Shown: in pieces, positions 17,643 to 27,300 of the stretch | How positions within the stretch are numbered: position 1 is the first letter of the stretch | Layout of the letters: each line of letters opens with the position of its first letter | Origin: CAIRDP01 sp037138335 | GTDB taxonomy: Bacteria; Bacteroidota; Bacteroidia; Bacteroidales; FEN-979 | NCBI GenBank assembly: GCA_037138335.1 | Contig: JBAXIO010000027.1 | Location: forward strand, 1 to 42,689 | DNA length: 42,689 bases | Direction of reading: 5' to 3' | The notes under the pieces: generated by a model | Seen by the model: only the letters and a program-made list of their open reading frames with translations | The model's database searches: none | Told to the model about the DNA's origin: nothing | Position numbers and translations under genes: made by a program

Positions 17643-17665
17643 ACTGTGTGAGAAAAAAATAGGAG

Positions 17666-17869
17666 ATGAAGATAATATTAAATAATACCCCCGAAGAGTT
17701 TGATCAGGCTATAATGACCGTGAATGAGCTGTTAAAAGCAAAGACGTTCACTTTTAAAATGCTGGTAATTAAGATCAACGGCAGCCTGGTTAAAAAAGAT
17801 GAATATGCGACGGCTACCATTAAGGACAATGATGAAGTGATGGTCCTTCACCTCGTGAGCGGGGGATAA
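17666..17869 (+). CDS. thiS: Sulfur carrier protein ThiS
   Basis: A 67-residue beta-grasp protein ending in the diagnostic Gly-Gly, which is adenylated and thiocarboxylated to donate sulfur for the thiamine thiazole ring. The body contains the typical INGSLVKKDEYATATIKDNDEVMVLHLVSGG pattern (INGxxV near 32-37, then DxDEV and the GG tail). AGGAG immediately before the ATG is one of the few clear ribosome-binding sites in the window. It is paired with thiF upstream and convergent with folC, the stop codons only four bases apart. A MoaD-like role cannot be excluded from sequence alone. Confidence 0.88.
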   Translation: MKIILNNTPEEFDQAIMTVNELLKAKTFTFKMLVIKINGSLVKKDEYATATIKDNDEVMVLHLVSGG

Positions 17870-17873
17870 TATC

Positions 17874-19169
17874 TTATACGACTTCCCCAACGACAAATGT
17901 GCTTCCGCCTACAAATATCAGGTCGTCTTCCTTAGCGGCCAGCTTTGCAGCCTGGTAGGCCAGTGGTACGCTTTTAAAACTTTTGCCTTTAAGTTTGTAT
18001 TCAGCAGCTAATAATTTCAGCGAGTCTGCATCCAGGCCCCTTGGAATATCTGCCTTGCAGAAATAATAAGTTGCCTTTACAGGCAGGTGTTTCAGCAGAA
18101 GTTCGGGATTTTTATCACTTACCGTACCAAAAACAAAATGAAGTTTTGTGTAAGGTATGGTTCCTATCTGGGAGATAACCTCCAGAATGCCTGCTTCATT
18201 ATGCCCGGTATCACATATGGTAAGTGGCTTGAGGCTTAAAACATGCCAGCGGCCTTTGAAGCCCGTCCTGACAGCCGAGTAGCGGATTCCCTTTTTAATA
18301 TGATCTGCGGTAATCTCAAAACCCTGTTTGTTCAGTTCTTCAACGATTCCGAGCAAAGTGACCAGGTTCTTCAACTGGTAGTCTCCTCCCAGGGGGCAGG
18401 GGATCTTCCTGATAAATACATCATTGTCGCGGTACGCGTCAACATTCAGGTGAATGGCTTTGCGGCCCCAGTTCCTGATTTTGACAACAGAATAATGATC
18501 AGGGGCAAAACTGATCTCCGATTTCATGAGTTTTGCCTGTTTTTTGAACACTGCGTCAACATCCTCCTTCCTCTCGCCAATCAGGACCGGGACCCCGGGT
18601 TTTATAATGCCGGCCTTCTCCTGTGCAATTTTTGTCAGTGTCTCGCCCAGAAACTGCATATGATCGAGGCTGATGTTCGTGATGACCGATAAGATGGGAG
18701 TAATAATATTCGTGGAGTCAAGCCTTCCCCCCATGCCGACTTCCACAATGGCAACATGGACATGTTGTTCCTTGAAATACTGGAAAGCCATTGCCACGGA
18801 CAGCTCGAAAAATGAAGGGCTGATCTTTTCAAATTCCTCCATATGCTTTGAGAGGAAAGCCGGAACATAGGCTTTGGATATCTTTTTCCCGTTAACACGG
18901 ATACGTTCGCGGAAATCCTTTAGATGGGGAGAAGTATAGAGGCCGGCCCGTATCCCTTTTTGCTGCAATATGGATGCAAGCATATGGGCAACCGAACCTT
19001 TGCCGTTTGTCCCTGCAATGTGTATGCATTTAAAATTATTTTGAGGATCCCCAAGTAACCCGCACAAAACCAATGTATTGTCAAGATTGGCTTTGTAAGC
19101 GGCAGCTCCAATCCTATGGAACATAGGAAGCTGGGCATTCATATAGTCGATGGCTTCTTTGTAACTCAT
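17874..19169 (-). CDS. folC: Folylpolyglutamate synthase / dihydrofolate synthase
   Basis: A Mur-ligase-superfamily enzyme (431 residues) that adds glutamate to folates and may also join glutamate to dihydropteroate. The P-loop G53-T-N-G-K-G-S59 is intact. It is followed by GLYTSPHLKDFRERI (the folate-site loop), VEVGMGGRLDSTN and the conserved NISLDHMQFLG and EKAGIIKPG. In the C-terminal domain CDTGHNEAG and FVFGTVSDKN are typical. The length is normal. It has its own promoter at 19228 in the gap after anmK. Confidence 0.95.
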   Translation of the reverse strand: MSYKEAIDYMNAQLPMFHRIGAAAYKANLDNTLVLCGLLGDPQNNFKCIHIAGTNGKGSVAHMLASILQQKGIRAGLYTSPHLKDFRERIRVNGKKISKAYVPAFLSKHMEEFEKISPSFFELSVAMAFQYFKEQHVHVAIVEVGMGGRLDSTNIITPILSVITNISLDHMQFLGETLTKIAQEKAGIIKPGVPVLIGERKEDVDAVFKKQAKLMKSEISFAPDHYSVVKIRNWGRKAIHLNVDAYRDNDVFIRKIPCPLGGDYQLKNLVTLLGIVEELNKQGFEITADHIKKGIRYSAVRTGFKGRWHVLSLKPLTICDTGHNEAGILEVISQIGTIPYTKLHFVFGTVSDKNPELLLKHLPVKATYYFCKADIPRGLDADSLKLLAAEYKLKGKSFKSVPLAYQAAKLAAKEDDLIFVGGSTFVVGEVV

Positions 19170-19227
19170 AATCCAAATTTTACAAATAACATGTAATCAA
19201 TCATTATGTAATGATATCCAGTCTGAA

Positions 19228-19235
19228 CAAAGATA
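19228..19235 (-). promoter_or_regulatory. -7 element of folC (TATCTTTG, minus strand)
   Basis: Exact TAnnTTTG match on the minus strand, 58 bases upstream of the folC ATG and beyond the anmK stop codon. It allows folC to be expressed separately from murF-anmK. Confidence 0.55.
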
Positions 19236-19254
19236 AAACAATAAAATTCAAAAG

Positions 19255-20304
19255 TCAATATATGGCCCCATAAGAACCGTCCTGTGTGGCTCCCGTGACG
19301 GTCATCAGGCAATTGACTTCATTTCTCCAGCGCAGGACTCCGAGAAATGCAAAAATGAGAGCTTCTTTAAAGTCTACAGTAAGCTTGTCGGGAATGATCA
19401 TTTGTGGTTTAATCAATGACCTGATCCCTGATACCAGGTAGTTATTATGCGCCCCACCCCCTGTAACCAGCATTTTCTTTCGTTCGTCAGTCCCCGTTTG
19501 CAAGGCAATCTGCTCTTCAATATGAGTATAAAAAGTACTCAAAATGTCTTCGGGTACCAGGCATGAATTGTCAAGCAGGGGCAGGATAACCTCATCAACC
19601 CATTCTTTTCCCAGGGATTTAGGACCGGTCTGAATGTAATAAGGCAGTTTGTTAAGAGTATTCAGCAGGGTCTCACTGACCTTGCCTTTCAAGCCAAAGG
19701 CGCCGTCTTTGTCATAAGCCTGCCCCAGCTTCAGAGCAAAGTGGTTCAGTACTGTATTCACCGGGCAGATATCGAAGGCGAGCCTTTCGCCATTCTGCTC
19801 AAAGGAGATATTTGCAAAACCTCCCAGGTTCAGGCAGAAATCAAATCCGGAAAAAAGGAGCCGGTCCCCGGCAGGTACCAGCGGGGCTCCCTGTCCGCCC
19901 ATCGCAACATCGCCTGAACGGAAGTCGCAGACCACCGGAAGTCCTGTTTCGGCCTTGATCGCAGCTCCGTTGCCGATTTGCGAGGTAAACCCCCGGCCGG
20001 GCTGGTGAAAAACAGTATGCCCGTGGGAGGCGATAAGGTCAGCCTTAATTTCATGTTTTTCTATGAATACCCGGCACAGTTTCCCGAGGAGATGGCCATA
20101 TAAATGGTCGGCGGTTGCAAATTCAACCGCTGTGGATCCAGATAAGCCCGAGAGCCTGTTTAACCAATCTTCAGAATAGGGTATGGTTTCAGCAATGGAA
20201 ATAGAATAATCCCAGCGCAGGTTTTCATACCTGAAAATGCAGCAGGCTATATCCAGTCCGTCAAGGGAAGTCCCCGACATTAATCCGATCACAGTATATT
20301 TCAT
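19255..20304 (-). CDS. anmK: Anhydro-N-acetylmuramic acid kinase
   Basis: An ASKHA-fold kinase that opens and phosphorylates 1,6-anhydro-MurNAc from cell-wall turnover to give MurNAc-6-phosphate. Motifs are GLMSGTSLDGLD at 7-18, SHGHTVFHQPG, DFRSGDVAMGGQGAPLVP (catalytic Asp region), NLGGFANIS, FDICPVN and VTGGGAHN. It has 349 residues, slightly short of the usual 360-390, as is common in Bacteroidota. ATG 20304 starts three bases after the murF stop; a GTG one codon earlier is an alternative. The coupling with murF links wall recycling and wall synthesis. Confidence 0.95.
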   Translation of the reverse strand: MKYTVIGLMSGTSLDGLDIACCIFRYENLRWDYSISIAETIPYSEDWLNRLSGLSGSTAVEFATADHLYGHLLGKLCRVFIEKHEIKADLIASHGHTVFHQPGRGFTSQIGNGAAIKAETGLPVVCDFRSGDVAMGGQGAPLVPAGDRLLFSGFDFCLNLGGFANISFEQNGERLAFDICPVNTVLNHFALKLGQAYDKDGAFGLKGKVSETLLNTLNKLPYYIQTGPKSLGKEWVDEVILPLLDNSCLVPEDILSTFYTHIEEQIALQTGTDERKKMLVTGGGAHNNYLVSGIRSLIKPQMIIPDKLTVDFKEALIFAFLGVLRWRNEVNCLMTVTGATQDGSYGAIY

Positions 20305-20307
20305 CAC

Positions 20308-21606
20308 CTAAAGAATCGCTGCAACAGTTTCAAGTTTCATTCCACGGCTGCCTTTGAGCAGGACCGTTTTACCTTCAAGGCCCTGGTGGCTGAGCCAGAG
20401 ACGCGCCAGTTCGCTGTCGTCAAAACAAAGAAACTCCCTTTTTGTGTTGACTCGGGTGAAAACTGGGCCCACGAGGTACACTTCGTTAAAAGAGAGTTCT
20501 TCAAGAAGCCTGAGGATCTGTATATGCAGGGTGTCCGATTCGGCTCCCAGTTCAAGCATGTCGCCCAGGATGAGCACCTTCTTGTTATAGGCGGCAGATG
20601 CGAAAAACCTGACAGCCGCTTCCATGCTGCTCGGATTTGCGTTATAGGCATCCATTATCAGCAGGTTTTTCCCCGTAGCCCTCACCTGGGAGCGGTTATT
20701 GGATGGCTCGTATGATTCAACGGCCATTTTTATCCCCGTATCGCCGATCCTGAAATACCGGCCGATACAAGCCGATGCCAGTATGTTGACTGCATTATAA
20801 TCGCCGAAAAGCCTGGAGTGAATTGTGAATATTGTGCCGTTCGACATGCTTATGCCGACTTTTATAAGGTCCTTTGATTCCTCTATCGATCCCCTGAGCC
20901 AGGCTGCCTGGCCAAATCCGTAAGTTATCCGTTCAATCCCTTCAGAATGCTGCATAAGCAGGCTGTCATCCGCATTCACAAAACATTTCCCCTTTACTTC
21001 GGCCAGGAAACGGTAGAGTTCTGTTTTAGTGCTGATAACCCCCTGGAATCCGCCGAACCCCTCGAGGTGGGCTTTTCCTATATTGGTTATTATCCCATAG
21101 CCGGGAAGAGCGATCCTGCACAGGAAGTCGATCTCACCCGGATGGTTGGCTCCCATTTCGATGACCGCGACCTCCGTGTCGCTGTTAAGCCTGAGCAGGG
21201 TCAAAGGAACACCTATATGATTATTGAGGTTGCCGGCTGTAAATACAACATTGTATTTATCCTGCAGCACTTTGCTTGCCAGTTCCTTGGTAGTGGTCTT
21301 GCCGTTGGTCCCTGTGACGGCGATAACGGGGATGTTAAATTGCCTGCGATGGTGGCAGGCAAGGTCCTGCAATGTTTTCAGAACATCGTTAACCAGGATG
21401 CATTGATCGCTGATCCTGGATTCCGGCTCATCAACCACTACCAGGGCGGCTCCTTTTTCAAGAGCTTCAGCCGCAAAACGGTTACCGTTGAAGTGCTCAC
21501 CTTTAAGGGCGAAGAATATGCATGAAGGGACAATGTTACGGCTGTCGGTAACTACCTGAGGATGCTGAAGAAATACAGAGTATAAATCGGAGAGGCTGGT
21601 GAACAT
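20308..21606 (-). CDS. murF: UDP-N-acetylmuramoyl-tripeptide:D-Ala-D-Ala ligase
   Basis: MurF adds D-Ala-D-Ala to UDP-MurNAc-tripeptide, the last cytoplasmic step of peptidoglycan precursor synthesis. It shows the P-loop G99-T-N-G-K-T-T105, GNLNNHIGVPLTLLRL, IEMGANHPGEI, NIGKAHLEGFG and DAYNANPSSMEAAV, all MurF signatures. It has 432 residues. The frame can start with TTG one codon earlier, but ATG at 21606 is preferred. murF lies downstream of gldJ on the same strand and is separated from it by a strong terminator at 21656-21690, so it should have its own promoter. None with a good -7 match was seen. Confidence 0.95.
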   Translation of the reverse strand: MFTSLSDLYSVFLQHPQVVTDSRNIVPSCIFFALKGEHFNGNRFAAEALEKGAALVVVDEPESRISDQCILVNDVLKTLQDLACHHRRQFNIPVIAVTGTNGKTTTKELASKVLQDKYNVVFTAGNLNNHIGVPLTLLRLNSDTEVAVIEMGANHPGEIDFLCRIALPGYGIITNIGKAHLEGFGGFQGVISTKTELYRFLAEVKGKCFVNADDSLLMQHSEGIERITYGFGQAAWLRGSIEESKDLIKVGISMSNGTIFTIHSRLFGDYNAVNILASACIGRYFRIGDTGIKMAVESYEPSNNRSQVRATGKNLLIMDAYNANPSSMEAAVRFFASAAYNKKVLILGDMLELGAESDTLHIQILRLLEELSFNEVYLVGPVFTRVNTKREFLCFDDSELARLWLSHQGLEGKTVLLKGSRGMKLETVAAIL

Positions 21607-21655
21607 CAATTCGTGATTTCTGTGTAAATTTACTATAATTCAGATGGATTGCATA

Positions 21656-21690
21656 TAAAAAAAGCTGCCTTGAAATCACAAGGCAGCTTT
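21656..21690 (-). terminator. Intrinsic terminator of gldJ
   Basis: A perfect 12-bp stem AAAGCTGCCTTG (21661-21672) / CAAGGCAGCTTT (21679-21690) with a 6-base loop. On the minus strand it is followed by a T-run (21656-21663). It lies 18 bases beyond the gldJ stop codon. Confidence 0.95.
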
Positions 21691-21708
21691 CATTATAAAT
21701 GCGTTCTT

Positions 21709-23184
21709 TTATTTTCCGGGTATTGCACCGCCCACGCGGGTCATGGCACAACGGAAGCCGATAGCATCAGATGCATCCGTTTCGTCAAGATAACGGCGCA
21801 TGCCGGGGCTCATGTAATAAGCAGGGTCTTTCCAGCTGCCTCCTTTATATACACGGGCTTTATCGCTGATGAGAGAGCTTACGCCATACTGGTACATCAG
21901 GTTTGTACCGGATGTATCGCGGGTAAATTCCTTCCAGTATTCGGTGCTGATGTTCGACTGGTAGTCCCCGTCGAGGTAATTGATATTATCGGCCTGGCGG
22001 TAGTTCTTGCGGTTTTTGGCTTCAGCGGTGGTTATGTTCCTTACTTTAAGGTGGCCCAGGCTGTCTTTTTCGGCCAGGAAACCTTCGGCATCCCTGACAG
22101 GGGTGGTAAATACGTTACCACGGTAGGGGCGCATATCCGACATGTCGTTGAATGAAAGGGGGCGGTATACGTCGGCAACCCATTCGCTCACATTACCGGC
22201 CATATTATACAGGCCATAGTCGTTGGGAAAATAGGATCCGCAGGCGGCAGGTATATCGGCACCGTCGTTGAGGTTTCCGGCTACGCCCATATAGTCACCT
22301 TTTCCGCGTTTGAAATTGTCCATAAAGGTGCCGTAGTAGCGCGACTGATTGGTACGTACGTAAGCGCCGTTCCAGGGATAATTCTTATGTTCCACGACTC
22401 TTTCATACACTGTGTTCCCGATCAGGCCAAGGGCTGCAAACTCCCATTCGGCTTCGGTCGGCAGGCGGTATTTCGGGAGCATGATGCCGTCTTCCATTTT
22501 AACTTTCCTGGTACCGGTCCCGTTAGGATTGAGGTCGGGCATAGGTTTGTCAACCAGGCCTTCATACTGGCCGGCAAGGTAAGCTTCGGTATTGAAGTTG
22601 TTTTCGTTCTTCTGGGCAGGGTCCATTGCAAGGATGCCTTTGCGGATAAGGAGCATTTCGTTCACCCTGTCGCTTCTCCATGCACAATAATCATTAGCCT
22701 GAAGCCAGGTTACACCCACAACAGGGTAATTGCGGTATGCAGGATGGCGGAAATAATATTCAACAAGTGGTTCGTTGTAGGCAAGGCGGTCACGCCAAAC
22801 CAGGGTGTCGGGAAGCGCTTTGCGGTAAACACCGGGGTAATCTGCCCCGTAAACACGGCTTAGCCAATACAGGTATTCCAGGTAATCCAGGTTGCGGGTT
22901 TCGGTCTGGTCCATATAGAAACTGGTGACCGTAACTCTTTTTGGCTGGTTGTTCCATTCGTACAGAACGTCATCCTGGGTCTGGCCCATTGTAAATGTGC
23001 CCCCCTCGATGAACACCAGTCCCGGGCCTGTGCCCTGGTCCTGGAAAGAACGGACTTCAAAGCCCCCGTTCTTGGAGTTGTTATACTCCCATCCTGTACT
23101 GCGGGAAACTTCTTTTTTGCAGGCGCCTGTAAGCAGTAAGGCTGCAACGATAGCGCTTACATGAAACCATTTTTGAACTTTCAT
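21709..23184 (-). CDS. gldJ: Gliding motility / T9SS lipoprotein GldJ
   Basis: A lipoprotein (491 residues) with lipobox LTGAC and acylated C22. The text after it (STGWEYNNSKNGGFEV, then GPGLVFIEGGTFTMGQTQDDVLYEWNNQPKRV and SFYMDQTETRN) is characteristic of GldJ. GldJ is a formylglycine-generating-enzyme/sulfatase-modifying-factor fold protein of the gliding and type IX secretion apparatus. The FGE-like fold continues through GVTWLQANDYCAWRSDRVNE, RLPTEAEWEFAALG, YNMAGNVSEWVADVY and GFRCAM. It is likely structural rather than enzymatic, as is known for GldJ and its paralogue GldK. It is adjacent to a PorP/SprF gene and near porU and porV, a grouping known in flavobacteria. It has its own -7 element and terminator. 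Confidence 0.88.
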   Translation of the reverse strand: MKVQKWFHVSAIVAALLLTGACKKEVSRSTGWEYNNSKNGGFEVRSFQDQGTGPGLVFIEGGTFTMGQTQDDVLYEWNNQPKRVTVTSFYMDQTETRNLDYLEYLYWLSRVYGADYPGVYRKALPDTLVWRDRLAYNEPLVEYYFRHPAYRNYPVVGVTWLQANDYCAWRSDRVNEMLLIRKGILAMDPAQKNENNFNTEAYLAGQYEGLVDKPMPDLNPNGTGTRKVKMEDGIMLPKYRLPTEAEWEFAALGLIGNTVYERVVEHKNYPWNGAYVRTNQSRYYGTFMDNFKRGKGDYMGVAGNLNDGADIPAACGSYFPNDYGLYNMAGNVSEWVADVYRPLSFNDMSDMRPYRGNVFTTPVRDAEGFLAEKDSLGHLKVRNITTAEAKNRKNYRQADNINYLDGDYQSNISTEYWKEFTRDTSGTNLMYQYGVSSLISDKARVYKGGSWKDPAYYMSPGMRRYLDETDASDAIGFRCAMTRVGGAIPGK

Positions 23185-23200
23185 CCGTGGAAATTTTTTG

Positions 23201-23208
23201 CAAATATA
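23201..23208 (-). promoter_or_regulatory. -7 element of gldJ (TATATTTG, minus strand)
   Basis: Exact TAnnTTTG match 16 bases upstream of the gldJ ATG, in the short gap after the PorP/SprF-type gene. Confidence 0.6.
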
Positions 23209-23217
23209 GTTATATAA

Positions 23218-24228
23218 CTAAAATCTCGGGCATTTTATTGCCCTGATCTTTCTTTTTCTTTCAAAGCATGGAAATTGCCATGATGCTGAAACCTCGTGAG
23301 CCCCGCCCGACACTGAGAACAAGCGTGATACGTTAAGATCGTAACTGTATCCCACCCTCAGGTTTTTATAATGAATCCCGGCCAGGATGATGACGGCATC
23401 GGCATTTTCAAAGTTATGGCGGTACCATAACCCGACTACCAGCGGGTCAAAAGTAAGGTAGGCCCCTAAATTAAGCTGGTGGAAACTGCCCTGCTGCTGG
23501 TAAAGTATATTCGGCGAAATCGAAAACTCTTTTTCCTCGTCGCCTCCGTAGCCCTGTTTCAGGTTTATGACCGAACCGGCATGTGCCGTAACTTTCATAT
23601 TCAGGCGGGAGGTGTTGTCGGCATAAAACCCGTTCTTGGGCTGGGTGAGGTGATCAACGGCAACTCCCCCGTAAACCAGTCCGTTATAATCCAGGAACAT
23701 CCCGGCTGAAAAATCAGGCGCAATAATAGAGGAATAATCCGGCGCCTTTTCATTGGTCGGCCTGATTACTTCGCCGCTCCTTGGATCTATCTGGTCCCCG
23801 AAGATGAAATTTTCCCACACTATCCGCCTCTGGTAATACGAACCACGCACAGAAAGGCTGGCATTCAGCTTTTCTGTGATCCTGAACATGTATGCGTAGG
23901 AAAGGCCTATTGTGGTAGTGTTCAGGCTCCCGCCACCTGCGCGGTCGGCCATCACCAGCAAGCCTAGTCCGCCGTGTAAAACACCAAAGTACTGGTCGTA
24001 AGAGAAGCTGTATGTACTGTATGCTTTGCCAAGTCCGGGCCATTGGTTCCTGTAATTTCCCATGACCCTGGGGCATACGGTGGATCCGGTCAGTGCAGGG
24101 TTCAGGTACAGTGGGTTGGCGTAAAACTGTGAAAACTCAGGGTCCTGGGCAAAAGCAGCATGCACAGAGGCAAGAATTAAGAAAATCGTAATAGATGCTT
24201 TGAACTTCACAAATCCGGTTTTCTGCAT
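23218..24228 (-). CDS. PorP/SprF family type IX secretion membrane protein
   Basis: A 336-residue outer-membrane beta-barrel protein of the PorP/SprF family, associated with T9SS and gliding. A signal peptide (ITIFLILASVHAAFAQ) is followed by the family hallmark DPEFSQFYANPLYLNPALTGS. Later come many amphipathic strands with aromatic ends (YSFSYDQYFG, GLSYAYMFRI, GLWYRHNFENADAVIILAGIHYKNLRVGYSYD). The frame extends 17 codons further to 24279, but a -7 element lies at 24246-24253, so ATG 24228 is the start. Such proteins often pair with SprE- or SprB-type partners; none is seen here, so the specific role is unclear. Confidence 0.88.
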   Translation of the reverse strand: MQKTGFVKFKASITIFLILASVHAAFAQDPEFSQFYANPLYLNPALTGSTVCPRVMGNYRNQWPGLGKAYSTYSFSYDQYFGVLHGGLGLLVMADRAGGGSLNTTTIGLSYAYMFRITEKLNASLSVRGSYYQRRIVWENFIFGDQIDPRSGEVIRPTNEKAPDYSSIIAPDFSAGMFLDYNGLVYGGVAVDHLTQPKNGFYADNTSRLNMKVTAHAGSVINLKQGYGGDEEKEFSISPNILYQQQGSFHQLNLGAYLTFDPLVVGLWYRHNFENADAVIILAGIHYKNLRVGYSYDLNVSRLFSVSGGAHEVSASWQFPCFERKRKIRAIKCPRF

Positions 24229-24245
24229 AAAGGATGCTATGACAG

Positions 24246-24253
24246 CAAAAATA
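24246..24253 (-). promoter_or_regulatory. -7 element of the PorP/SprF gene (TATTTTTG, minus strand)
   Basis: Exact TAnnTTTG match 17 bases upstream of ATG 24228 and inside the longer open frame, which decides the start. Confidence 0.6.
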
Positions 24254-24320
24254 GGAAAAAAAACAGCAATCTGTCCCACTCTTATTTACAATATATGCTG
24301 CAATAGAACGTTAAGAATAA

Positions 24321-24328
24321 TAATTTCG
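24321..24328 (+). promoter_or_regulatory. Possible -7 element of porU (TAATTTCG)
   Basis: One mismatch to TAnnTTTG, 68 bases before the porU ATG, in the divergent gap with the PorP/SprF gene. It is the best candidate seen but weak. Confidence 0.3.
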
Positions 24329-24396
24329 TATCCGGATAAATTTTTACATCAGCAAACCTCACGGAGTATGTTGCTGTCTTTAATATCAGGCTTTAA

Positions 24397-27300
24397 ATGC
24401 AACAAATGATACTAAGATATACATTTCCAAAGATTTTTATTCTAATCCTGATATTACTGGTTTCAGGTTCTCCGGCAACATCCGAGGCCCAGAATTCTTT
24501 CGCCTCCTCTTCGGTGCTGTCGACAGGGGCCTGGTACAAATTTTCCATTTCTTCGGGAGGTGTATACCGGCTTACCTATACCGACCTGAAAAATGCCGGC
24601 GTTCCGGTTGCTTCCATCAACCCGAAAAATATCCGTATCTATGGTAACGGCGGGGGTATGCTGCCCGAATCGAACGACAGTGCTAGGATAGATGACCTCA
24701 TCGAAAACCCGGTTTTTGTTTCAGGCCAGGATGACGGGGTATTCAATGAAGGGGATTACATACTGTTTTACGGCAGCGGTCCCGACAAATGGAAATACAA
24801 TAAGACCGACCATCTTTACCATCATGTGAAGAATATCTATTCTGATGAGGCCTGTTATTTCCTGAATTGCGACCTTGGGGAAGGGAAGCGTATTCAGACC
24901 CAGGCTTTCAATGCAGCCCCTGCAGGCGCAATCTATACGAACTTTAACGACTATATCGCCTATGACAGGGATGATATCAACCTTATCGGTTCCGGAAGGG
25001 TCTGGTATGACAAGGAAACTTTTGATGTGACCACTTCGAGGAATTATTCTTTTACATTTCCCAACCTTGACCCTGGCACCCCTGTAACAGTCACCCTGAA
25101 CGCAGCTTCACGCTCAGTTGGTATCGCTTCCTATTTCAATGTCAATGCTGACGGCAAACTGCTTATGTCACTCTCGATTGACCCTGTTTCCACTGCGTTT
25201 GAGGATTATTATGCCCACGACGGGTTTGTAAGCAAGCTGTACGCAACCTCAAACCAGACAGTCAACCTGAACCTGGTGTTCAATCCTGTGGTTTCAGGGG
25301 CAATAGGTTACCTGAATTATTTTGAGCTGAATGCAATGCGCTCCCTTACCATGAACGGAAGCCAGATGAATTTCAGGAATGCTGCATCCTGGGCAAAAAA
25401 CCAGATCAGCGAATTTCAATTAAACGGGCAGGGGCATTCCCTGACCATATGGGATGTTACCACTCCATATAATGTAAGGAACCTTGAGACCCGTCAAAGC
25501 AGTAATGTTTTTACCATCAGGCTGTTCACCGATTCACTCAGGGAATTCGTGGCTTTCGACGGATCCGCGTTCGGCACCCCTGCTTTTGCAGGCACTGTCG
25601 CCAATCAGAACCTGCACAATATCAGCAATGCAGATTATGTGATGATATCCTATCCCGACTTTAAGGACCAGGCCGAAAGACTTGCCGGCTTCCACAGGAC
25701 CCATTCGGGATTGAATGTTTTTGTTACCACCCCCGGGAATGTTTACAATGAATTTTCGTCGGGCGTGCAGGATATTACTGCCATCAGGGATTTCATGAAG
25801 ATGCTTTATGAAAGGTCTTCCTCCGGGCATTCCATAAAATACCTGCTTCTGCTCGGGGATGCCTCCTATGATTATAAAAACCGTATCGAAGGGAACACTA
25901 ATTTTATTCCATCTTACCAGTCCCAGGAATCATTGGGCCCGATAAGCTCATATGTTTCTGACGATTACTACGGGCTGCTCAAAGGTGGCCACCTTGCCGA
26001 TACCCTGTTTATCGGCATTGGCAGGTTCCCGGTAAGGACCGCCCAGGACGCCCTCAATGCGGTTGACAAGGTTGAGCATTATTCCAATAATTCTGATTCG
26101 GTCAAGTCTGACTGGAGGAACATGGTCACATTTGTTGCCGACGACCAGGACAATGGAGGAGGGAATTCCTTTATGGCCGATGCCGACCTCCTTGCCGGCA
26201 AGGTAGCCAAAGCCTATAATGTCGACAAGATATACCTTGATGCATATACCCAGGTTTCGACTCCAGGGGGGGCCCGGTATCCTGAAGTCAACGATGCCAT
26301 CAACAAGAGGATTGCAAAAGGTACCCTGCTGATCAACTATATAGGGCATGGAGGCGAGCTTGGCTGGGCCCACGAAAGGGTCCTTGAAGTCCCCGACATC
26401 CAGAACTGGACAAATTATAACAAACTTCCCGTTTTCGTAACGGGAACCTGTGAGTTCAGCAGGATGGACGATCCCGCGAGGGTCTCGGCCGGCGAATATG
26501 TTTTCCTTAATCCTAAAGGAGGGGGGATAGCCTTGTTTACAACCACCCGGGCTACCTTCTCGGGCGGGAACAGGGACCTTATGCTGAATTTTTACAGTCA
26601 CCTGTTTGAGAAAACAAATGGAAAATACCACCGCATGGGAGACCTTATAAGGCTTTCCAAGACCGACAATGATGCAAATACAAGAAAATTCGTTTTGCTC
26701 GGCGACCCGGCCCTCATGATAGACTACCCGAACCTGAACGTGGTAACCACTTCGGTAAAAACAGGCAGCCCTCAGCTTGTAAATGACACCCTGAAAGCCC
26801 TTACTCAGGTCACAATAGAAGGAGAGATACTGGATGGCGGAAGCCTGGCTTCTGATTTCAACGGGACCCTCCTGCCCACTATCTATGATAAAATATCGAC
26901 AGTTACCTGCAAGGCCAACGACCATGAAGCACCCCCATATACCTTTAGCATACGCAAAAATGTTGTTTACAGCGGGAAATCAAATGTTACCAACGGAAGG
27001 TTCTCATTCACCTTCATTGTCCCCAAGGATATAAACTACCAGTTCGGCTCCGGCAGGATAAGTTATTATGCCAGCAGCAGTGAAACCGACGCCAACGGCT
27101 ATGATGAAAACATCATTGTGGGGGGCTATGATAACAACGCCCAGCCCGATACAAGCGGCCCCGCGATGGCTTTGTTCATGAATGACCGGAAGTTTAAAAA
27201 CGGGGGTGTCTGCGACCAGAACCCGGTGCTGCTGGCGGATGTTTTTGATGAATCGGGGATCAATACGGTGGGTAACGGGATCGGACATGATATTACAGCT

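Noticed and set aside
25948..26925. 325-codon open frame on the minus strand inside porU
   Set aside because: It is fully antisense to a gene with clear C25 motifs, has no recognisable domain and no promoter. It is a codon-bias shadow.
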